In this document: positions 6,424 through 14,086 of the stretch, piece by piece | Numbering within the stretch: the first letter of the stretch is position 1 | Layout of the letters: each line of letters starts with the position of its first letter | Virus record (IMG/VR): IMGVR_UViG_3300027771_001972 | Coordinates: 1 to 48,858 of that record | Length of the DNA: 48,858 nucleotides | Strand: one strand, 5' to 3' | Source of the DNA: a virus | Notes under the pieces: model-generated | What the model was told of the DNA's origin: nothing | What the model saw: only the letters and a program-made list of their open reading frames with translations | Database searches by the model: none | Translations under genes and position numbers: made by a program

Positions 6424-8538
6424 TTATTTTTGAAGAAAAAGTCCGTTCATTGTTTTGGTTATTTGAGAAACGTTTTTTAAATCTATCAATTTTGCACCAG
6501 CACCATACATAATTTTAAATCCGTTTGATGGTTCTTGTCCTTCACGTACATAATCATCAACGTAGTATGATAGAGTTTGAATTCCCATACCTTCTATTTG
6601 TTTTACCATTTTACGAGTATGTTGATACGCTGGTTCACCTGAATAGTATAAATCACTATTACCAAAGTAAGGTTCACCATCTGAAATATTTAAGAAGTAT
6701 GAATCCATATCATTATTTGAACCTAAGAAGTTTTTCATAATTGCTTCAAAACATAATCCCTCAGGAGTAGTACCACCTACGTTTAGTGATGGAAACATTT
6801 GTTTAACCTTAGAGAACTTATCAGAACGAGAATCATAAGCCATTACTATATAAGGTATCTCACCAGATGTAGTTCTAAACGTAACCTGTATTGATAGGTT
6901 TTGAATCATATCAACTGCTTTACAAAGTGCAACCACATTGGTCATAGTATTTGTCCACTTACCACCATTCATTGAACCACTAGCATCAATTGATACATGC
7001 AGATTAGCTTTCTTATAAGAATCAGTTTCCATATATTGGAATACATTTTCGTTTCCAAATCCTAATGATGATATCATTCGTTTATCAATCTTACCATATT
7101 TTTGGCGATTGAAGATAGTATTTCTATCTTCACCTCTTACCTGAAGTTTCTTACCTAACATAGTTCCGATTCGAATACCATCATTAACTGCATCCGTATG
7201 TCTCTTATCAATAGGGCCGTTCTCTTCAACATTCCAATTATTATAACTCATTGGGAATATACTACTTTCTAAAAGTGATTGTGTTAATCTCTTAACTACA
7301 ATACATTTGGTACCTTTTTGGTGTTTTCCATAATAACTTTCAATACCACTACCAACCGAAGTAACTTCCGAACCTGATTCTTGAATAGCTTCTACATCGT
7401 TATTATCCTTCTTAGTGATTTTTTTCTTTTTGATATCACCATCTAAGAAATCTTTTTGTTTTTGGATTTTCTTTTGTAGAAGTTGTTTTTGTCTATCTGA
7501 AAGTTTAACTTTTTCAGTTGTTTCAGTTTCATCAGTATTAGTTGAATCAGATGGTGTACCCATTTCATCAGGAACATTATCTAATTCCATTCCTCCACTA
7601 CCAGTTGGAGATTCATCAGAACCACCAGTTGGAGATTCACCATCTACACTATTCATTAAATCATCAAACTCTTCTTCGGTCATTTCACGTGGTTCATCCG
7701 AACCATTACCACCATTTCCGTTTTGAGGTTGTTCACTTTGTTCACTTTGTTGGTCATTACTACCATCACCATCACCTTCTTCACTTTCCGATGTTGGTAA
7801 GTTACTCATAATAGTTTGAAACATTGTTAGAGCCACATTGAAAGCATCTAAGGAACTTTTTAACCTATCAATAGAACCTAATCCCATTGTTTTGTAAATA
7901 TCTCTTAAACCCTTTAATGCGGTTAAGTCAGTATTCTTATTATGAATGTTAATAATTCTAAACATATACGAATCAACACTCTCTTCAGTATATTCATCAG
8001 ATTGTAAAGCCTTATCAATCAATTTATCATTAAAGTACTTATCGTACATTGCTCGGTAATAATCTCTATAACCTGGAGCCGAATCAAATACAAATTTATC
8101 AATTCTTCTATCTTCTACAACATTCCATAAATCTTTGATGATTGAAACTGAATTCATAATACCTTTCTTAATAGCCCCAGTGGTAATATGTGTAGGAACT
8201 ATATTATAGATATCTTTAAGAACTTGGAAATCTGAAAGTTTAATGTGAGAACCTTCATGTAGTGCTAATCCAACAGCAACATCAAAATCCTTTGGTTCTG
8301 ATATATTAGAACCAATTACTACACTTTTACCATCAGTATAAGAATCACCTCTTTCACTAAATTTAACTGCAATTTGGTCATTCGTAACAATGTTAACGAA
8401 GTTTGAAATAGCCCGTTTAGAAGCTGCCATTTTGTAGAGGTCATTTGATTTCTTCTCTACTACACTCATTGTATCAACTACACTATCTTCATCTTCCCAA
8501 TCTTTTAACCAATAAGAAGAATTTCCGTATTTACTCAT
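6424..8538 (-). CDS. HExxH plus VWA-domain protein, partner of the MoxR-like ATPase
   Basis: A 704-residue protein of the CobT/VWA type. Residues about 35-240 form a helical domain with HEGSH (94-98), an HExxH zinc-protease-like signature, and VEDRRID (141-147), which could supply a third metal ligand. Residues about 250-345 are a disordered acidic Ser/Gly/Glu/Asp/Thr linker, and 347-373 is a Lys/Gln-rich helix. The C-terminal VWA domain has the MIDAS motif DASGS (518-522), a Thr at GGTTPEG and a later DGEP. Such proteins pair with MoxR/CobS AAA+ ATPases, and that gene lies just downstream. Whether the HExxH site is active is not shown. The gene has its own promoter (P4) and leader. Confidence 0.85.
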   Translation of the reverse strand: MSKYGNSSYWLKDWEDEDSVVDTMSVVEKKSNDLYKMAASKRAISNFVNIVTNDQIAVKFSERGDSYTDGKSVVIGSNISEPKDFDVAVGLALHEGSHIKLSDFQVLKDIYNIVPTHITTGAIKKGIMNSVSIIKDLWNVVEDRRIDKFVFDSAPGYRDYYRAMYDKYFNDKLIDKALQSDEYTEESVDSYMFRIINIHNKNTDLTALKGLRDIYKTMGLGSIDRLKSSLDAFNVALTMFQTIMSNLPTSESEEGDGDGSNDQQSEQSEQPQNGNGGNGSDEPREMTEEEFDDLMNSVDGESPTGGSDESPTGSGGMELDNVPDEMGTPSDSTNTDETETTEKVKLSDRQKQLLQKKIQKQKDFLDGDIKKKKITKKDNNDVEAIQESGSEVTSVGSGIESYYGKHQKGTKCIVVKRLTQSLLESSIFPMSYNNWNVEENGPIDKRHTDAVNDGIRIGTMLGKKLQVRGEDRNTIFNRQKYGKIDKRMISSLGFGNENVFQYMETDSYKKANLHVSIDASGSMNGGKWTNTMTNVVALCKAVDMIQNLSIQVTFRTTSGEIPYIVMAYDSRSDKFSKVKQMFPSLNVGGTTPEGLCFEAIMKNFLGSNNDMDSYFLNISDGEPYFGNSDLYYSGEPAYQHTRKMVKQIEGMGIQTLSYYVDDYVREGQEPSNGFKIMYGAGAKLIDLKNVSQITKTMNGLFLQK

Positions 8539-8550
8539 AATTTTATGTTT

Positions 8551-8583
8551 TTAAAGGGTTATTGATTAGATGGAACTCCCACC
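8551..8583 (-). promoter_or_regulatory. 5' leader with hairpin and AATAACCCTTTAA box
   Basis: The transcript from P4 contains GGTGG-GAGTT-CCATC (8583-8569), a short hairpin, followed by AATAACCCTTTAA (8563-8551) and the VWA start at 8538. The 13-nt box is identical to that before the MoxR-like gene, consistent with co-ordinated expression of the pair. Confidence 0.5.
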
Positions 8584-8594
8584 TCATTACCTGT

Positions 8595-8626
8595 CTAATA
8601 TACGAAATGTATTTGGATTAAACAAG
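8595..8626 (-). promoter_or_regulatory. Promoter P4, CTTG-N20-TATATTAG
   Basis: Minus strand: CTTG (8626-8623), 20 nt, TATATTAG (8602-8595), with ATTTCG before the -7 box as in P2. It drives the HExxH/VWA gene. Confidence 0.75.
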
Positions 8627-8637
8627 CTTTATTTGAT

Positions 8638-8907
8638 TTATTTTTGATTTTCGATATGTTCATTAATCAATGTAACCATATCTTCGATTCTTCGATAATC
8701 TTCAGATGGGAGGATTAGTGATTTAACTAATAACTCATCATATAAATAGCCATCCCATATACCATTTAACATATTAAGTATTGGATGATGTACTTCTTTC
8801 ATAGTTTCCCATATGTAATCTCTTACCAATCTGATTGTAGTTGAGTGGTAATCGAAAAGGAATCCATGTTTCATTAATTCATGTCGGTCAAATCTTTTGT
8901 AATTCAT
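8638..8907 (-). CDS. Hypothetical protein, 89 aa
   Basis: The frame can open with TTG at 8943, but the ATG at 8907 is preferred. It lies after a TAACCC leader like those of its neighbours and at a normal distance from promoter P5. The product begins MNYKRFDRHELMKHGFLFDY and has conserved-looking aromatic and acidic patches (NGIWDGYLYDELLV, PSEDYRRIEDMV). No family recognised. It is the first of four consecutive units with the same promoter and leader design. Confidence 0.7.
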   Translation of the reverse strand: MNYKRFDRHELMKHGFLFDYHSTTIRLVRDYIWETMKEVHHPILNMLNGIWDGYLYDELLVKSLILPSEDYRRIEDMVTLINEHIENQK

Positions 8908-8931
8908 ATTATATAATTTAAGTGGGTTAAC

Positions 8932-8961
8932 GTTGTTCACCAATCTCTCAATCTTAACAAC
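8932..8961 (-). promoter_or_regulatory. Inverted repeat next to promoter P5
   Basis: GTTGTT (8961-8956) and AACAAC (8937-8932) form a 6-bp inverted repeat beginning 3 nt after the -7 box, with TTAACCC following. This matches the arrangement at P3. Confidence 0.4.
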
Positions 8962-8964
8962 ACT

Positions 8965-8996
8965 CTAATATAAGAATAATAAATGACATACACAAG
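8965..8996 (-). promoter_or_regulatory. Promoter P5, CTTG-N20-TATATTAG
   Basis: Minus strand: CTTG (8996-8993), 20 nt, TATATTAG (8972-8965). It lies about 20 nt downstream of a strong terminator, so it restarts transcription for the 89-residue gene. Confidence 0.75.
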
Positions 8997-9015
8997 CTTT
9001 TTCTTACTTATTTTC

Positions 9016-9050
9016 AAAAAAAAAGACCCAACAATTAAGTTGAGTCTTTT
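9016..9050 (-). terminator. Rho-independent terminator
   Basis: Minus strand: AAAAGACTCAAC, loop TTAATT, GTTGGGTCTTTT (one G-T pair), followed by a run of T totalling about nine bases. It is the strongest terminator in the window. It ends the transcript of the 51-residue gene and probably of the second glycan block. Confidence 0.9.
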
Positions 9051-9070
9051 ATATATAAATTTTGTAACTT

Positions 9071-9226
9071 TTAGTATTCAGTATCGTGAGTTGGGTAATC
9101 AGTTTCCAAATCATCTAATACAAATAATAATTCCCTTCTAGCTTCCTCAACCATTCGGAAATCTTCATAAGATATAGCTTCTTCTAACTTATCCAATATT
9201 TCCTGTACTCTTTCATTGATATCCAT
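9071..9226 (-). CDS. Small acidic helical protein, 51 aa
   Basis: ATG at 9226, TAA at 9071. The 51-residue product begins MDINERVQEILDKLEEAISY, then EDFRMVEEARRELLFVLDDL. It is almost entirely predicted amphipathic helix with strong negative charge, and the YEDFRxxEEARREL pattern resembles UvrB/UVR-like helical hairpins. No firm family. It lies 52 nt after the sulfotransferase-like/GT gene and is followed by a terminator. Confidence 0.65.
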   Translation of the reverse strand: MDINERVQEILDKLEEAISYEDFRMVEEARRELLFVLDDLETDYPTHDTEY

Positions 9227-9278
9227 ATTATTTATTCTGAGTTTCTCACTTAAATATGGAGTTTTTAAAAAATAGTAA

Positions 9279-10796
9279 TTATTTTAAGATGTTTTTAATA
9301 TCACCTCGCCAACGTAGCTCTGAATTAGGTGTTAATTCCATAAAATCTGATTGTAAAATCTCCTCATTAACATCAACACCTTTACAATATAATTCATCAT
9401 CACTACCTTTTGATGTTCTGGTAATTGTTAAGTTAGTTCCTAAAAATCGTATTGGTACACTTACTTTATTTATGTGAGTGTGTAAGAAGAATTCATGTGG
9501 TACCATATAGTAATCTTTATTCAAATGCTCCATCATATAAAATAAACAGGTTGAATAATAATCCATTAACTTAGGTGAACCGTATGCAAATAAGTCACAA
9601 ATACCATCTGAATCTTTCCAACCGGATGTCTTAACTCTACCATATGGTATGTTAAACATTTCATTTTCAGTTATATCCAATCGTTCATCAAAGAATATAT
9701 CAGTTCTAGCTCGGATTACAATATCATAATCAATATCCAATTCCTTTGTAAGTAGGTTTGCTCTCCATATCTTATACCACATTGATAATGTACCAAAGTT
9801 CATACAAGAGTCTCTTAGATGTTGTTGTAATGAGTTTGGTGGATTGATTCCCATACGTAACTGTGATAGAGTTGATTGTTCAAACGATTTGAAGGATTCT
9901 ACTTCAGTTTTCTTTACATCATATAATCTATGAAAGTTATCAATTGTATCACCTAGCTCCTCATTCTCAACATCCCAAAAGGATGCATACACATCCATAT
10001 CATATTGTTTGATAAGATTATTCCAATAATCCTTAGTTCTTTCCAAATCTCTAATTTCACCAGAGAAACATATTGCTATCTTCTTCTTAGATGTAGTTAC
10101 GTTGGGTTTTCTTTTTATCACTTTTTTAGTAGTTGATTGAGGTGATGATGAATATCCAAAATATTCTAAATCATCTTTCCACAATACTTCCAATTGTTTA
10201 ATATGTTCTGAAGTGTACATATCGAAGTAATCTATTTGCTTAGGAAGTGATTCTAAATCAATATCAGTTAAATTGACGTGTTTTCTGAACTTATTAATAT
10301 CAGCTTCTATTGATTCATATCGTAAAATAATACTAGTATCAGTTAGTAACCATTTTCCGTTGATATCTTTTAATTGAGAAAATAGTGATTTTCTAAATAA
10401 TGGTGCATGGAATACAATAGACCTATCTAAGTATATATCTACAAATTTATGAAAATCTACTATGGTATGATTATCAGTTGGTAAATTATGATACTTTCTA
10501 CACCATGCCCAATCATTAATAAAATATTGATATAGTAGATTAAACGGATTCCTAACAGTGGTTGCTAGAATATCAACTGATACGTATCCAAATTCATCAA
10601 CATCCCTAAACTTACCCTCTGATTGTGATGTAAAATCCCAATCTCGCCAACCCTTTATTTGAGCTGGGTAGTTCCAAGATGTACCAGTTGAATGTATAGG
10701 TACAAATAAATTATCTAGCTCAACAACTTTATTTACAAAGTTTTTGTTGAAAATTTCATTTCCTGCATTTGGAATATCTATGTATAATAATCTCAT
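9279..10796 (-). CDS. Two-domain sulfotransferase-like / glycosyltransferase-like protein
   Basis: A 505-residue fusion. Residues 1-230 resemble a carbohydrate sulfotransferase: an opening IDIPNAGNE in the position of the PAPS-binding loop, HSTGTSWN, VRNPFNLLYQYF (about 81-92) like the 3'-phosphate site, and RYESIEADINKF. The usual Lys/Thr of the first loop is not evident, so activity is uncertain. After a Ser/Thr/Lys linker, residues about 240-505 begin KKKIAICFSGEIRD and include DMDVYASFWD and IVIRARTDIFFD. These match the pattern of the GT-like protein at 33532-34257 (IALCLSGYF, DVFIHSWD, VIKSRFDLG). The second domain is probably a GT-A-type transferase. Its start overlaps the cupin stop by 4 nt. 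Confidence 0.65.
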   Translation of the reverse strand: MRLLYIDIPNAGNEIFNKNFVNKVVELDNLFVPIHSTGTSWNYPAQIKGWRDWDFTSQSEGKFRDVDEFGYVSVDILATTVRNPFNLLYQYFINDWAWCRKYHNLPTDNHTIVDFHKFVDIYLDRSIVFHAPLFRKSLFSQLKDINGKWLLTDTSIILRYESIEADINKFRKHVNLTDIDLESLPKQIDYFDMYTSEHIKQLEVLWKDDLEYFGYSSSPQSTTKKVIKRKPNVTTSKKKIAICFSGEIRDLERTKDYWNNLIKQYDMDVYASFWDVENEELGDTIDNFHRLYDVKKTEVESFKSFEQSTLSQLRMGINPPNSLQQHLRDSCMNFGTLSMWYKIWRANLLTKELDIDYDIVIRARTDIFFDERLDITENEMFNIPYGRVKTSGWKDSDGICDLFAYGSPKLMDYYSTCLFYMMEHLNKDYYMVPHEFFLHTHINKVSVPIRFLGTNLTITRTSKGSDDELYCKGVDVNEEILQSDFMELTPNSELRWRGDIKNILK

Positions 10797-11116
10797 TCTA
10801 CAATATATTTATCACCCTTTACACAAGGAAATTTAATTACAGTTGTTGTTACATCACTAATGGTTCTAAAATCGGTTTTATCACCAGGTTCTATTATAAT
10901 AACATCACCTTCATTATATACTACTGAATTCATCTCAGCACTACCTTTTGTGATAATAGTTATTTCAGTTGCCACTTTATGGTAATGAGTATGTTCGTAT
11001 TCATCTTTTTTATAATTCTTAACCGATACCTCAAAGTCATCAGTTTTAAATAATGATGGTTCGAAGTTACCAACTACCCAACCTTTAAAAAATTCATCTA
11101 ACTTACGTACTTTCAT
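10793..11116 (-). CDS. Cupin-domain protein
   Basis: A small single-domain cupin of 107 residues. Motif 1 is near HTHYHKVATEITIITKGS (about residues 42-59), with His residues and a Glu placed for metal binding. Motif 2 is near YNEGDVIIIEPGDKTDF. Small cupins in glycan clusters can be sugar isomerases or epimerases, or ligand-binding proteins; the sequence does not decide. It lies 1 nt after the Nudix gene and overlaps the sulfotransferase-like gene by ATGA. Confidence 0.75.
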   Translation of the reverse strand: MKVRKLDEFFKGWVVGNFEPSLFKTDDFEVSVKNYKKDEYEHTHYHKVATEITIITKGSAEMNSVVYNEGDVIIIEPGDKTDFRTISDVTTTVIKFPCVKGDKYIVE

Positions 11117-11117
11117 A

Positions 11118-11504
11118 TTACAAATAATCTTCTATTAATAAATCTACTACTAAATCATTACCAACAACCATTGATACATCCTCTAAACTGTCTAAACCAT
11201 GCCAAGATACTTCAATGTGTTCTTTAGCAATTGCCTCACTTCCATCGTTTTCATCTTTACTGAGTTCTACTTTGTAGAAGTGTACATTATACATACCATT
11301 CTCCACATTCACATAGAAATCACCTACTTCAATATCAGCATCCAATTCCTCAATCCATTCCCTATGTAATGCATTTGTATCAGTTTCATCCTTCTTAACT
11401 TTTCCACCGGGAAATTCCCAGTGACCTGAAGGTTTTAATCCTAATAAAATGTGAGGTATATTATCTTTATACTTAATACAAATTCCTGCTACTACTCTTT
11501 TCAT
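11118..11504 (-). CDS. Nudix hydrolase, MutT-like
   Basis: A Nudix hydrolase of 128 residues. The Nudix box GGKVKKDETDTNALHREWIEEL (about 33-54) fits G-x5-E-x7-REUxEE with all catalytic acids present. The N-terminus MKRVVAGICIKYKDNIPHIL and GHWEFPGGK resemble MutT/8-oxo-dGTP hydrolases. In this setting a nucleotide-sugar hydrolase or a nucleotide-pool cleaner are both possible. Start and stop overlap both neighbours closely (ATGA with the GDPD-like gene). Confidence 0.85.
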   Translation of the reverse strand: MKRVVAGICIKYKDNIPHILLGLKPSGHWEFPGGKVKKDETDTNALHREWIEELDADIEVGDFYVNVENGMYNVHFYKVELSKDENDGSEAIAKEHIEVSWHGLDSLEDVSMVVGNDLVVDLLIEDYL

Positions 11505-11950
11505 TTTTTATAGTTTTGAATTATATCGGAACATATTCCGATTGTTGTTTCTATTGGTGTTTTTTCAAACACTTCTGGTAATACTAAAATTCCATTATCA
11601 TATAGGTTAGTTGACCATATGTACCCATATGATGTTAATACCCCCATATCTTTATCATGTGAGAAGTAATTGTATTCGGGTCCAAAGGTGTTGATTTTAT
11701 TAAAATATGAAAGTGAATCCATATTCTTACAATGTATCCACAACTTATCACTTCGGTCATCCAACCAATCAATATCAATTTGATAATCAGCCTTATCATG
11801 TCCTAAATATAACTTACCACTTTCTACTTCATACCACACATCAATCTCCACATCATAACCAGCTGCTATTGCTGTGTCTATGTAGTTTGGTTGATTCTCA
11901 AATGGAACCAATCTCCCATTTATATTACCTCTATGTGATATTAGTATCAT
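11501..11950 (-). CDS. Glycerophosphodiester phosphodiesterase-like protein
   Basis: A short (149 aa) GDPD-like TIM-barrel protein: MILISHRGNINGR at the N-terminus supplies the HRG motif, and AGYDVEIDVWYE supplies the E-x-D metal ligands. LYLGHDK follows with the second His. Full GDPDs are about 230-300 residues, so this is a compact version. It may hydrolyse a phosphodiester in a glycan or lipid, or act on a glycerol-phosphate decoration; this is inference. It overlaps both neighbours by ATGA. Confidence 0.7.
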   Translation of the reverse strand: MILISHRGNINGRLVPFENQPNYIDTAIAAGYDVEIDVWYEVESGKLYLGHDKADYQIDIDWLDDRSDKLWIHCKNMDSLSYFNKINTFGPEYNYFSHDKDMGVLTSYGYIWSTNLYDNGILVLPEVFEKTPIETTIGICSDIIQNYKK

Positions 11951-12693
11951 TGTAATTCGTATGGTGCTTTTGGTTTCAACAAATCTTCTATCTTAGAAAT
12001 ACTTTGATTTAATTCTGGTGTGAAGTTATTATACCAATATGTTTTGAATATATTTGCAATTATCTTATATGGTTTTAATTCAGTTAATGGAATTATATCA
12101 AAGTTTTCAACCATTATCTGATTCATCTCTCTTTTGTGAAATTCTTCTTTGTATTTAGCCATAAGATATCCTTTAGTTAAGTTTATCTCAGGTTCCCAAT
12201 ATGAATATCGTTGTCCATCAACCACATGATATATTAACTTATTATCAAATGCATATTTAGTGGCCCCATACATAAACTTTAAGTTTTCAGTTGTTGCTGC
12301 CATTAAATGGTCTGATATATGGTATGGGAAATCCGTACCATGTCTAAAGAATACAGGTACTGTCCATATCTTTTCTGGATTGGTTACTATTAAATCTCTA
12401 ATAAAATCTATATTTGAATAATACTCATCACCCCTAACCTTTACCACATATTTAGTGGTTACGTTGTTCAATCCATTTATAGTTGAAACGAATTGATAAT
12501 TCATATTCTGCTCCCCACTATCTTTTGGAAGTTTAGATTGAATAAATTGTAGGTTGTTTGGGAAATACGATAAGTCCAATGTGTGGTCAGACCATGTTGA
12601 AATCACAATGGGAAATTGTGGAAATGTTTCCACATAATAATTATATGATTCTTGAGAAATCTTCCCTTGAATCAAAATTGTAACATCTTTCAT
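11947..12693 (-). CDS. WavE-like glycosyltransferase
   Basis: 248 residues with the pattern of WavE lipopolysaccharide-synthesis proteins: MKDVTILIQGKISQES, PIVISTWSDHT, a region of unique residues QSKLPKDSGEQNMNYQ, and KYVVKVRGDEYY, where the R-x-D-E matches the R-x-D of the family. The C-terminus is charged. It probably adds a sugar to a glycan. It is the first gene of the second glycan block, 15 nt after a small membrane-protein gene. Confidence 0.7.
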   Translation of the reverse strand: MKDVTILIQGKISQESYNYYVETFPQFPIVISTWSDHTLDLSYFPNNLQFIQSKLPKDSGEQNMNYQFVSTINGLNNVTTKYVVKVRGDEYYSNIDFIRDLIVTNPEKIWTVPVFFRHGTDFPYHISDHLMAATTENLKFMYGATKYAFDNKLIYHVVDGQRYSYWEPEINLTKGYLMAKYKEEFHKREMNQIMVENFDIIPLTELKPYKIIANIFKTYWYNNFTPELNQSISKIEDLLKPKAPYELQ

Positions 12694-12708
12694 TAAATAA
12701 GTAACCTT

Positions 12709-12894
12709 TTATTTCTTAAACTTTATGTTTATGAAATTTATTAAACCTGTTATTGTTGGTGCCCATAAGCCAATGAATATACCTAATCTTTCATTTCCAA
12801 CAATCAGAAAGATATAGGATGATAATAGTATAGATAATAATACACTTAGTAACAATATATATTCTGATTTTGGTATTTTAGAGTTCTTTGCCAT
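12709..12894 (-). CDS. Small membrane protein, two TM segments, 61 aa
   Basis: 61 residues with two hydrophobic segments (about 12-32, ILLLSVLLSILLSSYIFLIV, and about 36-55) and basic ends (MAKNSKIPK and NIKFKK). The topology resembles small phage holins or inner-membrane accessory proteins. No family recognised. ATG shares a base with the stop of the 47-residue gene (TAATG). Confidence 0.7.
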   Translation of the reverse strand: MAKNSKIPKSEYILLLSVLLSILLSSYIFLIVGNERLGIFIGLWAPTITGLINFINIKFKK

Positions 12895-13037
12895 TATGAA
12901 TCATAATCATCTTTAAGATAATTAGCTTTGTACTTTGATTTACGTTTGTAATCGTTAGTCTTTTTTACAGAACCGTTTTTCTTCTTTCTATCAAACTCAT
13001 CTTCCCATTCATAGGAATCAGAAATATCCTTCTTCAT
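12894..13037 (-). CDS. Small charged protein, 47 aa
   Basis: ATG at 13037, TAA at 12894. The 47 residues run from an acidic half (DISDSYEWEDEFD) to a basic half (KKKNGSVKKTNDYKRKSKYK) and end DDYDS. It is disordered in appearance with no family. The TAATG overlap and 3-nt gap from the upstream gene place it in the small membrane-protein operon. Confidence 0.6.
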   Translation of the reverse strand: MKKDISDSYEWEDEFDRKKKNGSVKKTNDYKRKSKYKANYLKDDYDS

Positions 13038-13040
13038 TAT

Positions 13041-13343
13041 TTAATCTTTAAGTAGTGTTCGGTGCATTCGGTTTTCTTGCTCTTTATCATCAACTAATTT
13101 AATAAGCGATTTGTGGAGATGTTCTAATTTTTCAATTTCCCTAGAATAGGTTTCTGAATCTTTTACAACTATTTGGTTGATTTTATCTTCTAACCTATCC
13201 AAGTCTTTTTGGCAATTAATCTTATCAAGTTTTAGCTCGTATCTCAAATCGGATACTGAACTTTGTAACTTAAATATGATAAAGGTTAATACCAATACCA
13301 CTATACTTATTGTACCGAAAATGATAAAGTATTGAAATTCCAT
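13041..13343 (-). CDS. Single-TM coiled-coil membrane protein, 100 aa
   Basis: Residues 5-27 form a transmembrane helix (FIIFGTISIVVLVLTFIIF). The rest is a charged coiled coil (LRYELKLDKINCQKDLDRLE...). This is a type II-like membrane protein of the i-spanin shape, but the shape alone does not prove a lysis role. It has a TAATG overlap with the upstream gene. Confidence 0.7.
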   Translation of the reverse strand: MEFQYFIIFGTISIVVLVLTFIIFKLQSSVSDLRYELKLDKINCQKDLDRLEDKINQIVVKDSETYSREIEKLEHLHKSLIKLVDDKEQENRMHRTLLKD

Positions 13344-13657
13344 TATTTCTTCTTAGGTGTAGTTTTCTTTGATGCTGGTTTTCTTCCCTTACGAGCTTTT
13401 CCCTTAACTGCATCAACTACATCTTTAGATTGATTGGCTACTTCCTTTATTGCATCCACTACATCAGTAGCTTCTTCAATAACTCTCTTAGCTCTACGTT
13501 TTGTTTCTTTGACAACCTTTTCAGCTTGTTCAATTTTATCTTCTACTACATCTGGAATTAAATCTCCATCTGAATCTTTTAGTTTACCTGTCTTTTGAAG
13601 GTAAACTAATACGGCTGCAACGACTGCTATCACTGCTATTGTGTAAATAATAATCAT
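13343..13657 (-). CDS. Single-TM protein with DxDGDxxPD motif and basic tail, 104 aa
   Basis: The N-terminal helix MIIIYTIAVIAVVAAVLVYL is followed by KDSDGDLIPDVVED, a DxDxDGxxD-type calcium-binding motif like the thrombospondin type 3 repeat. Then come a long alpha-helical charged segment with repeating V-x-x-A patterns and a Lys/Arg tail (KGRKPASKKTTPKKK) that could bind nucleic acid or acidic lipids. No family recognised. Such TM-plus-helix-plus-Lys proteins are frequent in Bacteroidota phages. It is coupled to the next gene by TAATG. Confidence 0.7.
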   Translation of the reverse strand: MIIIYTIAVIAVVAAVLVYLQKTGKLKDSDGDLIPDVVEDKIEQAEKVVKETKRRAKRVIEEATDVVDAIKEVANQSKDVVDAVKGKARKGRKPASKKTTPKKK

Positions 13658-13695
13658 AATTTTTATTTTGTTGGTTTAATATAAATATCAACTGA

Positions 13696-13836
13696 TTAGA
13701 TAAACATCTGAAAATCATCAGAATCCTCAGTTGCTTCACTTTCCTTAGAGGTGTGATTTGTTACTGCAAATGATGCTAATATCATAGTTGCTAATGCAAT
13801 TAATAGGTTTCGGAAATACTTTCTAATCTTCTCCAT
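13696..13836 (-). CDS. Small single-TM protein, 46 aa
   Basis: ATG at 13836, TAA at 13696. The sequence MEKIRKYFRNLLIALATMIL is a basic start followed by a hydrophobic helix ending ASFAV, then a Ser/Glu/Asp-rich tail. This could be a signal peptide with cleavage after a small residue, or a TM anchor. It overlaps the last 14 nt of the 87-residue gene. No family recognised. Confidence 0.6.
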   Translation of the reverse strand: MEKIRKYFRNLLIALATMILASFAVTNHTSKESEATEDSDDFQMFI

Positions 13837-14086
13837 ACAATGAATACTTTTTATCGGGTTTTGGTTCTATAATTGTTTCTTCTTTTTTAATCACATAAGT
13901 AAAACCTTCCCTAGCATCCATAAAGAATTGCGTATCGCCATCTTTTTGGTAAACATACTCTAATACATCTGTCAATGATTCAAGTACGACTGAAGAGTTA
14001 TCTAAGGGAGTCCATCGGTCACCCGGTGGAACTCTCTTAGCAACTTTTACTTTTACCTCTTCGGTAATAACTTCAGGTTCTTTCAC
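13823..14086 (-). CDS. Hypothetical protein, 87 aa
   Basis: An 87-residue product starting at GTG (14086), whose G is shared with the TAG stop of the upstream gene. It has a charged N-terminus (KEPEVITEEVKVKVAKRVPP), a middle of beta character and an acidic C-terminus. No family recognised. It is the second gene of the P6 unit. Confidence 0.65.
   Translation of the reverse strand: MKEPEVITEEVKVKVAKRVPPGDRWTPLDNSSVVLESLTDVLEYVYQKDGDTQFFMDAREGFTYVIKKEETIIEPKPDKKYSLYGED

Noticed and set aside
8908-8943. TTG start for the 89-residue gene
   Set aside because: The extra residues are encoded by the inverted repeat and TAACCC leader region; the ATG at 8907 is better placed.
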